Shown: positions 11,062-22,129 of the stretch, one piece after another
Position numbering within the stretch: the first letter of the stretch is position 1
How the letters are laid out: the number at the start of each line of letters is the position of its first letter
DNA from: Zanthoxylum bungeanum
Lineage: Eukaryota > Streptophyta > Magnoliopsida > Sapindales > Rutaceae
Assembly (NCBI GenBank): GCA_019454045.1
Contig: SKCR01025344.1
Coordinates: forward strand, 62,001-126,000
Length of the DNA: 64,000 nucleotides
Direction: 5' to 3'
Position numbers and translations under genes: made by a program
The notes under the pieces: generated by a model
Seen by the model: only the letters and a program-made list of their open reading frames with translations
What the model was told of the DNA's origin: nothing
Databases searched by the model: none

Positions 11062-12009
11062 TTCGTGAGCAGGGTTTATTTTATGTGTGTTTGTGCCGTG
11101 AGGGTGAAGTTGAGAGGTAGGGCCTTAGGGTTTTAGGCGTGAATTCCAATTGTGTGAAGGGAGTGCATGTCTTGGTTAGGGGTTGTTTATATATAGAAGG
11201 GTTAGGGTTTCCCTTTGTCTCACAAGGAAAAGATTGGATTTGGTGTCAAACAAGGAAAAGATTTGATTGATTGGGGGGACAAAATTTGGTGAATTAGGAA
11301 GGTTGAATATTTGATTGGTGTTAATTAGACATTTCATTTGTTAGATTAGGAAGTCAATATTCTTAATTGGTTATGATTGATTTTAATTAGGCATAATATT
11401 TCTTTAATTTAGTATATGATTTTGGATTAGAAAGTTACAATATTTTAATTTGGTATAATTATATTTTATGTCTTATTTAATTTGGTAAATGGTTTAATTA
11501 TTTTATTTAATTCAATTACATTATTGAATTAATATTTAATTTAATTTGGGTGTATTTTAGGGTGATGTGGGCGTGTGGGCCTTTCTTGGTGGGCTAGGTG
11601 TGTGTTGGTTTGGTGAGTGGGTTTGGGCCAAGGTTAAATGGTTCTGGGTTTTTTGGGCCAAAGGTGCTCTAAACGGAGGTCCAACAAGTGAGCTTGACGC
11701 TAAACAAGTGAATAAGGATCTAACGAAATACCGATTCCCTTCCGACGATCGTTTCCCGCAATATCCTTAACTAAAAAGGTAGTGCCTCCAACTGAGACTC
11801 ATCATCGGGTTTCACATGCAAAAATGCAATGCCTACAGTCGCCCTCAGTTTGATGGGACTTGTACAGTGTGTGACTTTGAACAATCCTATCAAAGTTATG
11901 CAATGCATTTCTACTTACCTGGCTCGCCAGCTACCACTTGACTTGTCATGTGTTGAGTTGAGTTGATTTGGTGGTGAGGTGCTACGACCCCTGGTTCATT
12001 CCCGAACCG

Positions 12010-12310
12010 TGCTCCATTTTCGGCATCTGTTGTGTGTGTTCCATTTTGGAACGCCATTTTCGGCATCTGTTGCGCATGCTCCATTTTGGAATGCCATTTT
12101 CGGCATTTGCTATGAGTGCTCCATTTTGGAACGCCATTTTCGGCATCTGTTGTGTGTGCTCCATTTTGGAACGCCATTTTCGGCATCTTGTTACGTGTGC
12201 TCCATTTTGGAACGCCATTTTCGGCATTTGCTGTGTGTGCTCCATTTGGAACTCTTTTTTTGGTATTTGCTGTGTGTTCTCCATTTTGGAACGCCATTTT
12301 CGGCATCTGT
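12010..12310. repeat. LARD1 minisatellite 1, 40-base unit
   Basis: About eight tandem copies of a 40-base unit around tccattttggaacgccattt followed by tcggcatctgttgtgtg. Since 40 is not a multiple of three, several frames on both strands stay open and give repetitive peptides; these are not read as genes. It lies in the 3' part of the element, between gag and 3' LTR. Confidence 0.92.
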
Positions 12311-12399
12311 CGCTTGATGAGATGGTCTTTACCGCTACAATCCTACGAACAAAATAAAAATTGTATGTATGTGATATGTATGCATGTATGCATGGATGC

Positions 12400-12935
12400 A
12401 TGATGCTGATGTGGGCCTCGCCCCCAAGCCGATACCGATGTGGGCCTCGCCCCTAAACTGACGCTGATGTGGGTCTCAACCTTCAGGACTTATCCCCAAA
12501 TTGATACTGATGTGGGCTTCGGCCCTGAGACTCATCCTCAAACTGATGCTGATGTGGGCCTCGACCTTGGGACTCATCCCCAAACTAATAATGATATGGG
12601 CTTCGCCCCCAGACCGATACTGATATGGGCCTCGCCCCAACTGATGTTGATATGGGCCTCGCTCCCAAATTGATACTGATATGGGCCTCGCTCCCAAACT
12701 GATACTGATATGGGCCTCCCCCCAAACTGATACTGATGTGGGCCTCGCCCCCAACTGATGCTGATGTGGGCCTCGCCCCCAAACTGATACTGATATGGGC
12801 CTCGCCCCCAACTGATACTGATATGGGCATTGGCCTTAACAGATACTGATATGGGCCTCGGCCCTGGGACTCATCCCCAAACTGATGGTGATGTGGGCCT
12901 CGGCCCTGGGACTCGTCCCCAAACTGATACTAATA
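12400..12935. repeat. LARD1 minisatellite 2, about 29-base unit
   Basis: Around 17 copies of a 29-base core (actgatactgatatgggcct plus cgcccccaa), some extended to about 40 bases by gggactcatcccc. The extended form resembles text in the LARD2 array near 39780-39810, so the two elements share ancestry here. Confidence 0.92.
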
Positions 12936-13506
12936 TTGTACTGTTACTGCTTCTGGTTGGCTTGCATTTGACGCTTTCTCTTTTTCTCATTTGAAACCTG
13001 TTATTACAAAACAGACCAAACACAAAAAGGATGCAAATATGTTACGTGTATGCATGCATGAATGAATTTTCTATTCCTTTGGGTTAGGTCTTCTGCTAGT
13101 TCTCCTGGTGATCGCTCGGCCTTTTCTTCCTCAGGCGAAATACTGCTTCAATCTATCCATGTCAATTGGCTCGGTGAACTCATCCCCCTCCAAACTTCAC
13201 AGTCTTACTGCCCCGTTCCCCATTTTCCGAATGGCTATCCTATCTTCTGCTTGCTTCTTTCAGTAATTCCCTGTGTTCTAAACATCGCTGAGTATCACAG
13301 TACCATGGTTGAATGCTTTTGTCAAACATACTTATGTTGCAGGTTGGATGGAGAGACTTAGGCAAGTAAACGAAATGAACGTCTTTATTATCATTTAAGA
13401 AATGGTTCGAACAGGTAGACTAAATCAATGTCTATATTAAAAATGCAGGATCAAATAAACCAGGAGGAATAATTTCATCACTCACAGCATTGCCTTCTTC
13501 CTTGGC
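12936..13506. other. LARD1 spacer between array and gag
   Basis: Low-coding spacer. It holds one open frame on the plus strand (13062-13361) without a recognised domain. It occupies the position where LARD2 has the antisense ORF at 51179-51514, but I see no clear residue similarity between them. Confidence 0.5.
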
Positions 13507-14833
13507 CTACGGTTCTCCACTATCATCCCCTATCTCTATGTAAGAAGCTTGGTGGTTAAGGGTTTGGAGGACAAAAGTTTCGGGCAATCCATAGTTGATC
13601 ATGTAGGTGGGTGGTGGAACGGAGTGGTAATTTGGTAGGGGGTTTCGATATGTGTTGGGTTGTTCTTTCTCAGGATCGGGTATTTTATTAGCATCAATGA
13701 GGTTTTGGATTTCATGCCTAAGGCGGGTGCAGTTGTCAGTTTCGTGGCCTCTCCTTTGATGGAAGTGACAATACAGGCTTAGGTCAAGGTTGGGTGGTAT
13801 AGGATCTGGGAGTGGCTTAGGCTCTAAGGGTTTTAGGAGTCCTTGTCCCTTCAACTTCTCAAGCATCTTAGATAAGGCTTCCCCAGGTTAGAGAAATGCT
13901 GGTTCTTGATGGCAGCAACCTCGGCAGTAGCGGGCTTAGTCTCAGAATGCCCCCCAAACGTCCTTCTATTCTGGCCATAGAACTTCCGGTTTTTCGCCTC
14001 ATCTTCTTCAATGTCCAAGACAGTCTCCCTCAACTGTCGAAAATCCGCAATCATGGAGGTCATCCTCCTCAGCTTACCATAGATGGAGGGCTTAATACCC
14101 TTGATAATCATCTTAATTTGGTCTTTCTCTGAAGGCCGAGTCTGCATTTTCAAAAGTTGACCTCTCCAGCGGTCTACATACTAATTGAAGCTCTCATCTG
14201 GCTTCTGCTTAGTGTTCTCCAGATCTCGGAGTGACAAATCAATCTCCAAGTCTGTAACATACTGCTTCAGAAAAGCATCAGCTAGTTCCCTCAAATCTTC
14301 CTTAACCTTCTTCTCAAGGCTATGATACCAAACCACAGGTGCCCCCTCGAGTAACATCCAAACATCTTTTGGACTTGGCGCTGTGATAGGCCCACTGAAC
14401 TCATGACTGAGACATATTGCTGCAGATGGACTCTCGGGTCTCCATTCCCATTAAACTTGGCCATGTCGGGCATTTTAAACTGAGCTGGCAGCTGTTCTCC
14501 GAAATTCATTGCCTCATAATATAACAACTCTTCATGTTTACCCCTCATTTTGATGGTAACGGTTTCAACCTGATCCCGAAGCTTCTGAAATTCTGCCTGA
14601 GACCCAATCACTTTGCCTGTTGCATACTCTGCCATGTCATCATCAAAAGTGGGGATATCATCCCCCAACCCATTCGGAGGCTCCTCGCGCCTCACATTCT
14701 CATAATTTCCCCCAGCACGGGGTACAGCCATATTTTCCATGGCAGTGGTCAAGGCTTGCAACTGTTCGGTAATCTTGGCGAAACCATTTTCCAACTGATC
14801 TATCCGGGATACCTCATTATCGGATGTACTCAT
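13507..14833 (-). pseudogene. LARD1 gag polyprotein (capsid and zinc-knuckle-like part)
   Basis: Gag forms the virus-like particle that packages element RNA. The start is set at 14833 because the relative in LARD2 begins at the same point: MSTSDNEV...ITEQLQALT against MNASSSED...ITEQLQALT. A coiled-coil-like N-terminus is followed by the capsid entry motif FNGNGDPRVHLQQY (about 14450). A frameshift comes near 14350-14290. The second piece (14153-13851) has the basic KNRKFYGQNRR stretch. The third, in another frame (13866-13507), has CHFHQRRGHETDNC, a Cys/His cluster of the type seen in plant gypsy gag. Two frame changes break it. No pol follows. Confidence 0.85.
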
Positions 14834-14995
14834 ATCTATTACCAGTCTTTTGGTGAGTCTTCCCTCTTCCCTAACCCAACGGGAATCTATGATGGCTTTC
14901 AGAACACAAGGGTTAACATGATGTATGTATGCATGGGGTGCATGAGATGCATGTAACATATATAACATACTAAATCAACTAAAATTTTCAAACAA

Positions 14996-15465
14996 ATCGG
15001 CCCGTTATCATTTTAGAAGCTTTTGGGCTAACTGTCATAGGAGTGAACTCGTCCCAGTTTAAATGGCCCAACGAGTTCACATCTCATGGCAAGGAGCCCA
15101 ACTAAATCCAAATGGTAATGTTCCAAACACAAGCACAAAGTGGCACATCAATCACTTAGAAGCCTTTGGCCCAATCGTTATAAAATACGTTCTTGTCCCA
15201 GTTTAAATGGCCCAACAAGCCCATATCCCATGACAAATGGTCCAAATGGATCCAAACGACGATGTTCCCAAACACAAGCATAAAAGAAAGATAATGCAAA
15301 CATAAAACAATGATTTCTACAGAATGGCCCATCAATATTTCAGAAGCTTTGGGCCTAATGGTCATAAGGTACGAACTCGCCCCAGTTTAAATGGCCCAGC
15401 AAGTTCGCATTTCTGACAATAGTCCAACTGCATCCAAATGAGGATGGTCCATAAGCACATACTCA
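14996..15465 (-). repeat. LARD1 leader: three tandem units, each with a conserved hairpin
   Basis: Three units of about 160 bases share ggccc...atcattttagaagc...cccagtttaaatggccca. In each, the 18-base block cccagtttaaatggccca is the loop between complementary arms: gtgaactcgt/acgagttcac, perfect, at 15043-15052 and 15071-15080; cttgt/acaag with an incomplete outer part near 15185-15225; and cgaactcgc/gcaagttcg at 15372-15407, with one G-U on the transcribed strand. The units lie between the primer binding site and gag. Confidence 0.88.
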
Positions 15466-15987
15466 AGGAAATAATTGTTACTTTAACCATACAACCCCGG
15501 TCTATGGGTGGGTTCGCGAGAGTGTAGACAAAGGCTCTCACCGGTGAAGGATGACTCACAACTAGGTCTCCCCAATCAAAGGTTCGAGCGGCCAAGTGAG
15601 CGCACCCTTTTTTATACACTAAGCTACATGCCAGTGAGCTATGGTGTGTGACCGACTGTCAAATGGATTTCCTATTGTAGATTCCCCAGAGGGAGGGTGG
15701 AGCGAGGCTCACTTAAATACCCAAGCCTCTTAGGCTCTTATCGCTTGGTGTCAGGAATTAACAACGAGTCCTCCAAATTAGTACATCACAATAGGCTACG
15801 AGTATATGGCTATCTAGGTGCCTTCACAGCTTTTCCTTCTAGAAAGGTAGTGAGTGAAGGAAGACACCAAACCATTACCTAGCCTCAAAAAGCCTTTGAT
15901 TAAACCCCCATTTTATCCATTATAGACACTGTCAATTAGAACATAAATCCAAACATTACAAGACAATATTTCGGGGCCGATTCTATA

Positions 15988-16005
15988 TCCCCAGTGGAGT
16001 CGCCA
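15988..16005 (-). other. Primer binding site of LARD1
   Basis: The minus strand reads TGGCGACTCCACTGGGGA, three bases inside the right LTR edge. This form is common in plant gypsy elements and fixes the orientation. The priming tRNA is not assigned here. Confidence 0.85.
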
Positions 16006-16008
16006 GAC

Positions 16009-18989
16009 TGTGGGACACAGGAACTGGATGACGCATGCTGTCCTAGGCTCAAGACCTAGTTGGGACTAAACCGGAGAATAATGGAGTCGCCACCCGGTGT
16101 GAACCGGGAAAATGAGATTTAAGGCTGCACTCACCCCTCACAAGGGAAGACCTCAAACCGTTGGGTTCAGAATGGTCTCTTACTTATGTCACTTGTAATG
16201 AAAGGATTCGTGTAATAATTTAATCAAGCTTAAGTAACACTTATTTCCAAGAGTATCATGCTTCTAAATTCACATGCACAAAAATAAAACTTACACCTAA
16301 ATTTGCATATATTTCACATCTAAGATTGCTTGAAAGTACATCAAAGTAGCAACGAACATACAACTTCATTGGCATATTGTATTCATGGAAACACAAGCAC
16401 ACACTAACCACACAAGCACACATAAAGGCGAATCAAATAATGGCGAACATGTGATTTCATAGACATATCATAAACAAATAGCCATTACATGTCCATGCAC
16501 AAATAAAAGAGTCAACTAAGTACATAATGCAATAAGACACTTAAGGATGCAATTAGGCATTAAAGTGAGCATGCTATGACGTGGTGCAAAAGAAGATAAC
16601 TAATATGGCCACAAGGACACATGTGAGCACTTTTCCAAGTGGTACGTGGAATTGTATCCCAAGTACAGACCGCACTACCGTCCATTCGGAATCGGCTACG
16701 GAATTTATGTCTGGGTTTCCATCCGATATACCACAAGAAATTATACTCAAATGCTATCGTAACATGGATATATGAATTGTAATACGTTAAGCCAAGACAG
16801 GGATTGATGATGCAATCAATTGATGAAAGACACAGTAAATATCGTGGTAAAGGTAGCCCTTTAGGCTTTTCTTCCCCCAAATGGAGAACCTTTTAATCCA
16901 ACACAATAAGCCCATGCGCCTTTCGTTACAATGCGTACAAAGATAAAGATAACTATATGAAATTTAGTATGTCCGATTGAACATATCTTGCATTCAACCG
17001 AACACACATCAACCGGCGTGGCAAAGCATCATGGTAAAGGATTTTAACCCCTCCAAATAGGGGACCTTTCATCGCACTTACTAAGCCCATGCGCTCGATT
17101 GCATCATGCATACAAAGAATTAAAAACAATAATATCAAACTTAGTATGCCCGATTGAACTTATCTTATATTCAACCGAACACACATCAACCGGCGCGGCA
17201 AAACATCGTGGTAAAGGATTTTAACCCCTCTAAATAGGGGACCTTTCATCGCACTTACTAAGCCCATGCGCTCGATTGTATCATGCATAAACAAGTAACA
17301 TGCAGAATTCAAATAACGAAAATAAATAAACCAAAGCAATATAAAACAAAAGAGGGTGCCGTTTACTCAAGCGGTACGTGGAGTTGTATCCCGAGTACAG
17401 ATCATACTACCGTCCATTCGGAATCAGCTATGAAATTTATGTCCGGGTTTCCATCCGATATACCGCGAGAGTTGACACATCTTTTATTTTATTCCAAGTC
17501 CACAACATACAATATTTCATAATACATGCATATTGCTGTTTGACCTCCATTTTGCTGCTGTTTCCTCTGTATTTTCTGCTTACTATTTCAGGTCTTCAAA
17601 GCTACTGTTTTGGGTGGTTTCGGGGACTGTTTTAGGCCGTTTCTGGACTATTTTACTGGGAATTTTGGGGACTATTTCGGGCAGTGTTTAGGACGGTTTT
17701 AGGCGTACAGGGAGGTGGTTTGTGCGGCAGTTTTCAGGGATAATTGTAAGGGGGCTGAGTGGACTGTGAGGCTTTGGTATTTTAGCTGATGCGTGAGGCA
17801 GTGAAGGGCAGAGACGTTAAGGGCAGTTACTTACGTGAAGGGCTGAGCGTGTGATGGTATGCTCGGTTCGTGGCTGTGCGTAGGGTGTAATAAGGCTAAG
17901 TGAGTGGAGGGTGTTGGCGATGTGGAAATAGGTTAGTGAAGGCAAGGGAGATTGAGGGCAAGTGGCTTATATACATGCGTTAAGTTTGTGAGCAAGTGGC
18001 TTCAACGTGTGATGAAGGGTGGCGTGAGTGTAATTTTGTGAGGGCTAGTGAGTGCGTGCTGTTTTGGTGAATGGTGGCATTGATGTGGCGTGATCTGCTT
18101 GTTCAGTGAGTGCTTAAGCGTGGTTTGTGTGAATTGTTTGAGTGGGCAGTGGCTTGTTGGGTTTGATGAGTTTGGTGAGGAGGGCTTATTTATGGTTTGT
18201 GCGAGAGAGAGAGAGAGTTCGTGAGCAGGGTTTATTTTCTGTGTGTTTGTGCCGTGAGGGTGAAGTTGAGAGGTAGGGCCTTAGGGTTTTGGGCGTGAAT
18301 TCCAATTGTGTGAAGGAGTGCATGTCTTGGTTAGGGGTTGTTTATATAGAGAAGGGTAGGGTTTCCCTTTGTCTCACAAGGAAAAGATTAGATTTGGTGT
18401 CAAACAAGGAAAGGATTTGATTGATTGGGGGGACAAAATTTGGTGAATTATGAGGTTGAATATTTCATTGGTGTTAATTAGACATTTAATTGTTAGATTA
18501 GGAAGTCAATATTTTTAATTGGTTATGATTGATTTTAATTGGGCATAATATTTCTTTAATTTAGTATATGATTTTGGATTAGAAAGTTACAATATTTTTA
18601 ATTGGTATAATTATATTTTATGTCTTATTTAATTTGGTAAATGGTTTAATTATTTTATCTAATTCAATTACATTATTTAATTAATATTTAATTTAATTTG
18701 GGTGTATTTTAGGGTGATGTGGGCGTGTGGGCCTTTCTTGGTGGGCTAGGTGTTGTGTTGGTTTGGTGAGTGGGTTTGGGCCAAGGTTAAATGGTTCTGG
18801 GTTTTTTGGGCCAAATGTGCTCTAAACGGAGATCCAACAAGTGAGCTTGATGCTAAACAAGTGAATAAGGATCTAACGAAATACCGATTCCCTTCCAACG
18901 ACCGTTTCCCGCAATATCCTTAACTAAAAGGTAGTGCCTCCAACTGAGACTCATCATCGGGTTTCACATGCAAAAATGCAATGCCTACA
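16009..18989 (-). mobile_element. LARD1 5' LTR
   Basis: 2981 bases. Compared with the left LTR it has three rather than two copies of the ggacctttcatcgcac unit (about 16840-16940, 17030-17115, 17205-17290). It lacks the equivalent of 10154-10378 (junction at 17533-17534) and a short gtacggagtagctcgcgggg stretch near 16066. The conserved 97-base block occurs at 16636-16733 and 17369-17465. Confidence 0.9.
18341..18348 (-). promoter_or_regulatory. TATA box of the LARD1 5' LTR
   Basis: The minus strand reads TATATAAA in a TCTATATAAACAACCCC context and is matched in the other LTR at 11186-11195. It is likely the element promoter, inferred from motif and place. If so, more than 2 kb of R/U5 leader lies downstream in the LTR. 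Confidence 0.5.
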
Positions 18990-18994
18990 CTAGG
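18990..18994. repeat. Target-site duplication ctagg, right copy (LARD1)
   Basis: ctagg follows ...GCCTACA and is identical to 8773-8777. Confidence 0.9.
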
Positions 18995-20515
18995 TTTCCG
19001 CCGTTGTTGGGCCGTCATAGCCTCTTGGTCGATATAATCATTCAGATAACCATTTTGCGCCAGGTTTTCCACCTGCTCCCGCAAGTCCCTGCAATATTCC
19101 GCTATCTGCCCCCTCAGGTTATGATGCACACAATATGACATCTCGCTCTTCTTCTCCGCTGGATATTTCCTCAAGTCTGGCTCCACCAGGAGGCCTTTAT
19201 CTTGGATTTCTCTGACAATCTCAGCCAACGACTTATTCAGAGGGGTATACACTGCCCCTCCAGCCAAATGATTTACTTTCACATGAGCCCTTCTCTCCTG
19301 AGGTGCATTGCTCTTAGGCATTGGCCTGAACTCCCTTTGTCTCGGGGGTGGTTTCCTCAATTCTCTATCTGAGCTTTGCGACATCTCCGACCTCACAACT
19401 TTTCCTTTCTAGGTCTTCACTCTCTGGGTAGCTTTCTCTTCTCCTCCATCAAATAAATTTCATAGCCAATTCCAATGCAGTGGCATAATCTGCTGCGTCC
19501 TGAGCTCTCTTGAGGCTTTCCAGCGCCTCCAATGACTCGTATGCTCTAACCTCGAGCACCAGATTATGGTATCTTTCAATAAAATTCTTCAGGGGCTCAT
19601 CATCCCCCTTCTTCATCAGTCTCAACGCTCCCACCGTCTTTCTTGGCACAGACGCTCCTTTGAAATTTCGAACAAAAGATTTTCTGAGATGAGAGAAACT
19701 ACTGATGCTCCCTGGGGTCAAACTTTTAAACCACAAAATCGCGGTCCCGCTCAGGGTTAAAGGGAAAATCTTACAGATAGCCTCTCCTACCATCCCTTGA
19801 ACCTCCATTAGAAAAATGAAACTTTCGATATGGGACTTAAGGTCGGTATGTATCTTGTAGGAGTTCATAGATGGCATGGTGAACCATCTAGGGAATTCTG
19901 CTGACAATATTTCTTCTGTAAAAAGGGATGTCGTTTCTCCGTCAGGACCATCCTCTTTGGTTTCCTTCATGTTTTCTTCCCATCTTTTCATCTCTTTCCT
20001 AAACCAGTCTTTCATTTAGCTGTTAGTACTATCGTGTTGCCTTCCGCGGACTTTTTCTCGCCTGCTGCTCTGAGCACAATGCAATCTGTGGCTGGATACC
20101 TCTCGATACTCCCCACTGTATCTTCTGTCAACCCCCTTATGCTTAGAGTGGGGACTATTACTAGAGCACTCTGGCGTTTGCCTCCCCTCTTCTTCTTCCT
20201 ATATTCTTTCTGCAGGCAAGGCTCTGGTTATCACAACGAATCTCACCTTTTGGGGATCCCTCCTCCCGGGTTCATCATCTCCGCCTAGATCTACGACTTT
20301 TTTTTCCTTTCGTTATCTCATCTCTCCTCTGACTTGGACCACCCTCCAGCCTTTCGTCGTTCATCTTTTCTAACCTTTCCAGTTTCTCCAACATGGCCTT
20401 CATTAAGGTCTAGTTTGACTCCATTTCCTTTCTCATGCTCTCTTTCATTCTTTCCATCCACTCTTTTGTTGAACTCTCTGATGATCTAGGGTTCCCGTCT
20501 TCTGCCATTGTCTTA
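18995..20515 (-). pseudogene. Tat1 gag polyprotein
   Basis: Structural particle protein of Tat1. An N-terminal segment near 20515-20410 (MAEDGNPRSSES, then charged KEWMERMKESMRKEME) precedes the capsid piece at 20015-19449, which has the Retrotrans_gag pattern: PRWFTMPSMNSYKIHTDLKS, ICKIFPLTLSGTAILWF, then SSFSHLRKSFVRNF, then DEPLKNFIERYHNLVLEV. Fragment 19396-18995 carries the gag C-terminus with CVHHNLRGQIAEYCRDLREQ, a Cys/His motif near the protease junction. Stops and frame changes break it near 20405, 20016 and 19440. It ends where LARD1 is inserted. Confidence 0.85.
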
Positions 20516-20540
20516 CCACGCAAGTTACTTTTTGTTCTTT

Positions 20541-20560
20541 TCCCCACAGACGGCGCCAAC
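20541..20560 (-). other. Primer binding site of Tat1
   Basis: The minus strand reads GTTGGCGCCGTCTGTGGGGA directly after the LTR end ...TGTCAACA. This TGGCGCCGTCTGTGGGGA form is typical for Tat-lineage and related gypsy elements. Confidence 0.85.
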
Positions 20561-21491
20561 TGTTGACAGGTGATTTTCATTCCATGGGCAATACCGGTAT
20601 AGTGCTCCCGAGATAATTCTCCTCCAACCATGAATTTGTTTGGTTATGGGGGACCAAAAGTAAATTTAGCAAAAGACAAATCACCACAAGATCAACAAGA
20701 GGGTTTTACGTGGTTCGGCGGAATGGATCCAACCTATGTCCACGGGCATAAAGTAGGATGTCACTTTTATTACCAAAACTAGCTAGACCGACCTCTTTTC
20801 AAAGGTGGTTGAATGTTGCCGAGTAGTTTGCTTTTATTGTGTTTTTACAAGTAATGCTTTAAACCAATTTTTGCTAACCCCTGCAAATGAGATTACCCTC
20901 CATTTATATACTAAGGAAAATACAACAATATTCCCATATTTCAATGACGTTAGCCATGTGGATTTCCGGCGAATTGACGGGCTCTCTGCCCCAACTGCCT
21001 CGCCGAAAGCAAACCTGCCATCTGACTTCTTGTCACAACACGCCATTTCCTACACTGCCACACTTTAACATTAATGATGACAGCATGTAAAGGTCTCTTG
21101 TACGATAGTACATGTCAGGGAGAAAAGTCCATACGGTCGTGATCAAACGTCGGGCTTCATGAGCACGGCCAAACCGTGTCCCGAACTACCCCAACTACTC
21201 CCGATCTGACCCAAAATATCCGAGCTCATCATCTCGATCTAGGAGGAAAAGTATAACTGAACCGAGCTACAGGATTAAAGTGGTCAGTCTCGGCTCTGAT
21301 GTTGTCGGCCTCTGAGACTTGTATCATCCTGTGTCTTCTGGTCGGCCATATCCGGGAAACTAGGTCCGACCTCTATTTCTGGTCGAAGAGTGACTTATAC
21401 CTTCAGAACACTCGTCCTCCCAAAAGGAGAAATCTCTTCTCTGCCCTTGCCGTACTGTTCAAATACTTTGTCACAAAAAACACCATCAACA
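20561..21491 (-). mobile_element. Tat1 5' LTR
   Basis: 931 bases on the minus strand, TGTTGATGGTG...CCTGTCAACA. The left edge is fixed by the primer binding site. The right edge lies where the sequence turns into the Athila A LTR (tatttaattatattatg, compare 34845-34860). No partner LTR is present in the window. Confidence 0.85.
20901..20910 (-). promoter_or_regulatory. TATA box of the Tat1 LTR
   Basis: The minus strand reads TATATAAATGGAGGG in the second half of the LTR; a promoter role is inferred. Confidence 0.5.
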
Positions 21492-22004
21492 TATTTAATT
21501 ATATTATGTATAATACTTTAGTTTGTTTATTGATTCTTAAGCTTAATGCTTTTGTTGCCTGATCACCAATAAGATTGATGGGGTAAACTTAAAATGAACT
21601 TGGAAAAAGGGATTTTAGGTTTCAGCTTTAGATTCAATAGCTCATGATCTCACCTTAGGGCATGGTGACCTTTAGGTAGATTTCCTTCTAGGATAGACAT
21701 ATATAAGAGAATCATTTCATCTTTAGAATAATATTGTGTGAAATCACAACCCTAGATGTTTGTGACATTTGTTTATTTTCCTTAATATTTTCTTTTGTGT
21801 TTTTATTTATTTATTCATTTAGCAAATCCACATTCAATCAACCAATCAACCAATCATTCTCTTCTCCCTTTAATTAGATACCTGTAAATAAATAGAATCA
21901 ATAATTAATAACAACAATAGAAATTAATTCCTCGTAGGATCGATATTTTTATACTACTTGAGCGATACGAACGCTTGCGTTACGTGTGTGATTTTCACCG
22001 ATCA
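21492..22004 (+). mobile_element. Athila A 5' LTR, partial
   Basis: It matches 34846-35529 but lacks the counterpart of about 35050-35220 (the cgggcgggggt block), an internal deletion near 21697. It ends ...gattttcaccgatca. The upstream part was removed or displaced by the Tat1 insertion at 21491. Confidence 0.85.
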
Positions 22005-22010
22005 AGTTTT

Positions 22011-22028
22011 TGATGCTGTTACCGGGGA
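22011..22028 (+). other. Primer binding site of Athila A, mutated
   Basis: tgatgctgttaccgggga, against tggcgccgttgccgggga in Athila B at 27959-27976. Four changes make it a weak primer site. Confidence 0.75.
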
Positions 22029-22129
22029 CTTATTTTTCTTGCGTTGCTAATTTTGAAGCTATCTATTTTACTTGTATCTAATTTTCTATCTGTAATTTTT
22101 ATTTCTTACTTTTATTTTCAGGTGGTTGA

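Larger units (their letters stand above)
8778..11837 (-). mobile_element. LARD1 3' LTR
   Basis: 3060 bases, TGTGGGACA... to ...GCCTACA. It contains two copies of a conserved block of about 97 bases (9432-9530 and 9988-10084) and two copies of a unit built around ggacctttcatcgcac...cccatgcgc (about 9636-9735 and 9826-9915). A G+T-rich stretch with repeated ggactgttttaggc motifs (10440-10560) and a GA run (11043-11061) follow. A TATA-like TATATATAAA reads on the minus strand at 11186-11195. Confidence 0.9.
8778..18989 (-). mobile_element. LARD1: complete gag-only LTR element with 3 kb LTRs
   Basis: LTRs at 8778-11837 and 16009-18989 start TGT...and end ...ACA, and the element is flanked by a perfect 5-base duplication. 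The primer binding site beside the right LTR puts the element on the minus strand: 5' LTR at right, leader 15987-14834, gag 14833-13507, then non-coding minisatellites, then the 3' LTR at left. No protease, RT or integrase is visible in the 4.2 kb interior, so it must depend on enzymes supplied in trans, like the large non-autonomous (LARD) elements of plants. The LTRs are closely similar but differ by several indels. It is younger than Tat1, which it splits. Confidence 0.92.
3956..21491 (-). mobile_element. Tat-type Ty3/gypsy element (Tat1), split by LARD1 and 3' truncated
   Basis: Read on the minus strand, the order is LTR (21491-20561), primer binding site, gag (20515-18990), then protease, reverse transcriptase, RNase H, a second RNase H and integrase (8777-4938), then a 3' region with repeats (4937-3956). 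The second, archaeal-like RNase H between RH and integrase is the known hallmark of the Tat lineage. LARD1 is inserted between gag and protease with a ctagg duplication. No second LTR is found below 4938; the element ends where it meets the inverted Athila LTR, so its 3' end was lost. The right LTR edge lies inside the Athila A LTR, so Tat1 was inserted there. Confidence 0.85.

Noticed and set aside
11195..11215. Telomere-like gggttagggttt
   Set aside because: Only one to two units within an LTR; also present once in the partner LTR near 18355.
12010..12310. CRISPR-like array
   Set aside because: Units are contiguous with no unique spacers, and the context is a plant retrotransposon.
11911..12401. 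Long overlapping open frames on both strands giving repeated peptides
   Set aside because: They lie in the 40-base tandem array. The unit length is not a multiple of three and is almost free of stops, so all frames stay open. No start context or family match.
12440..12830. Repeat proteins from the 29-base array
   Set aside because: Same reasoning: an array artefact in several frames.
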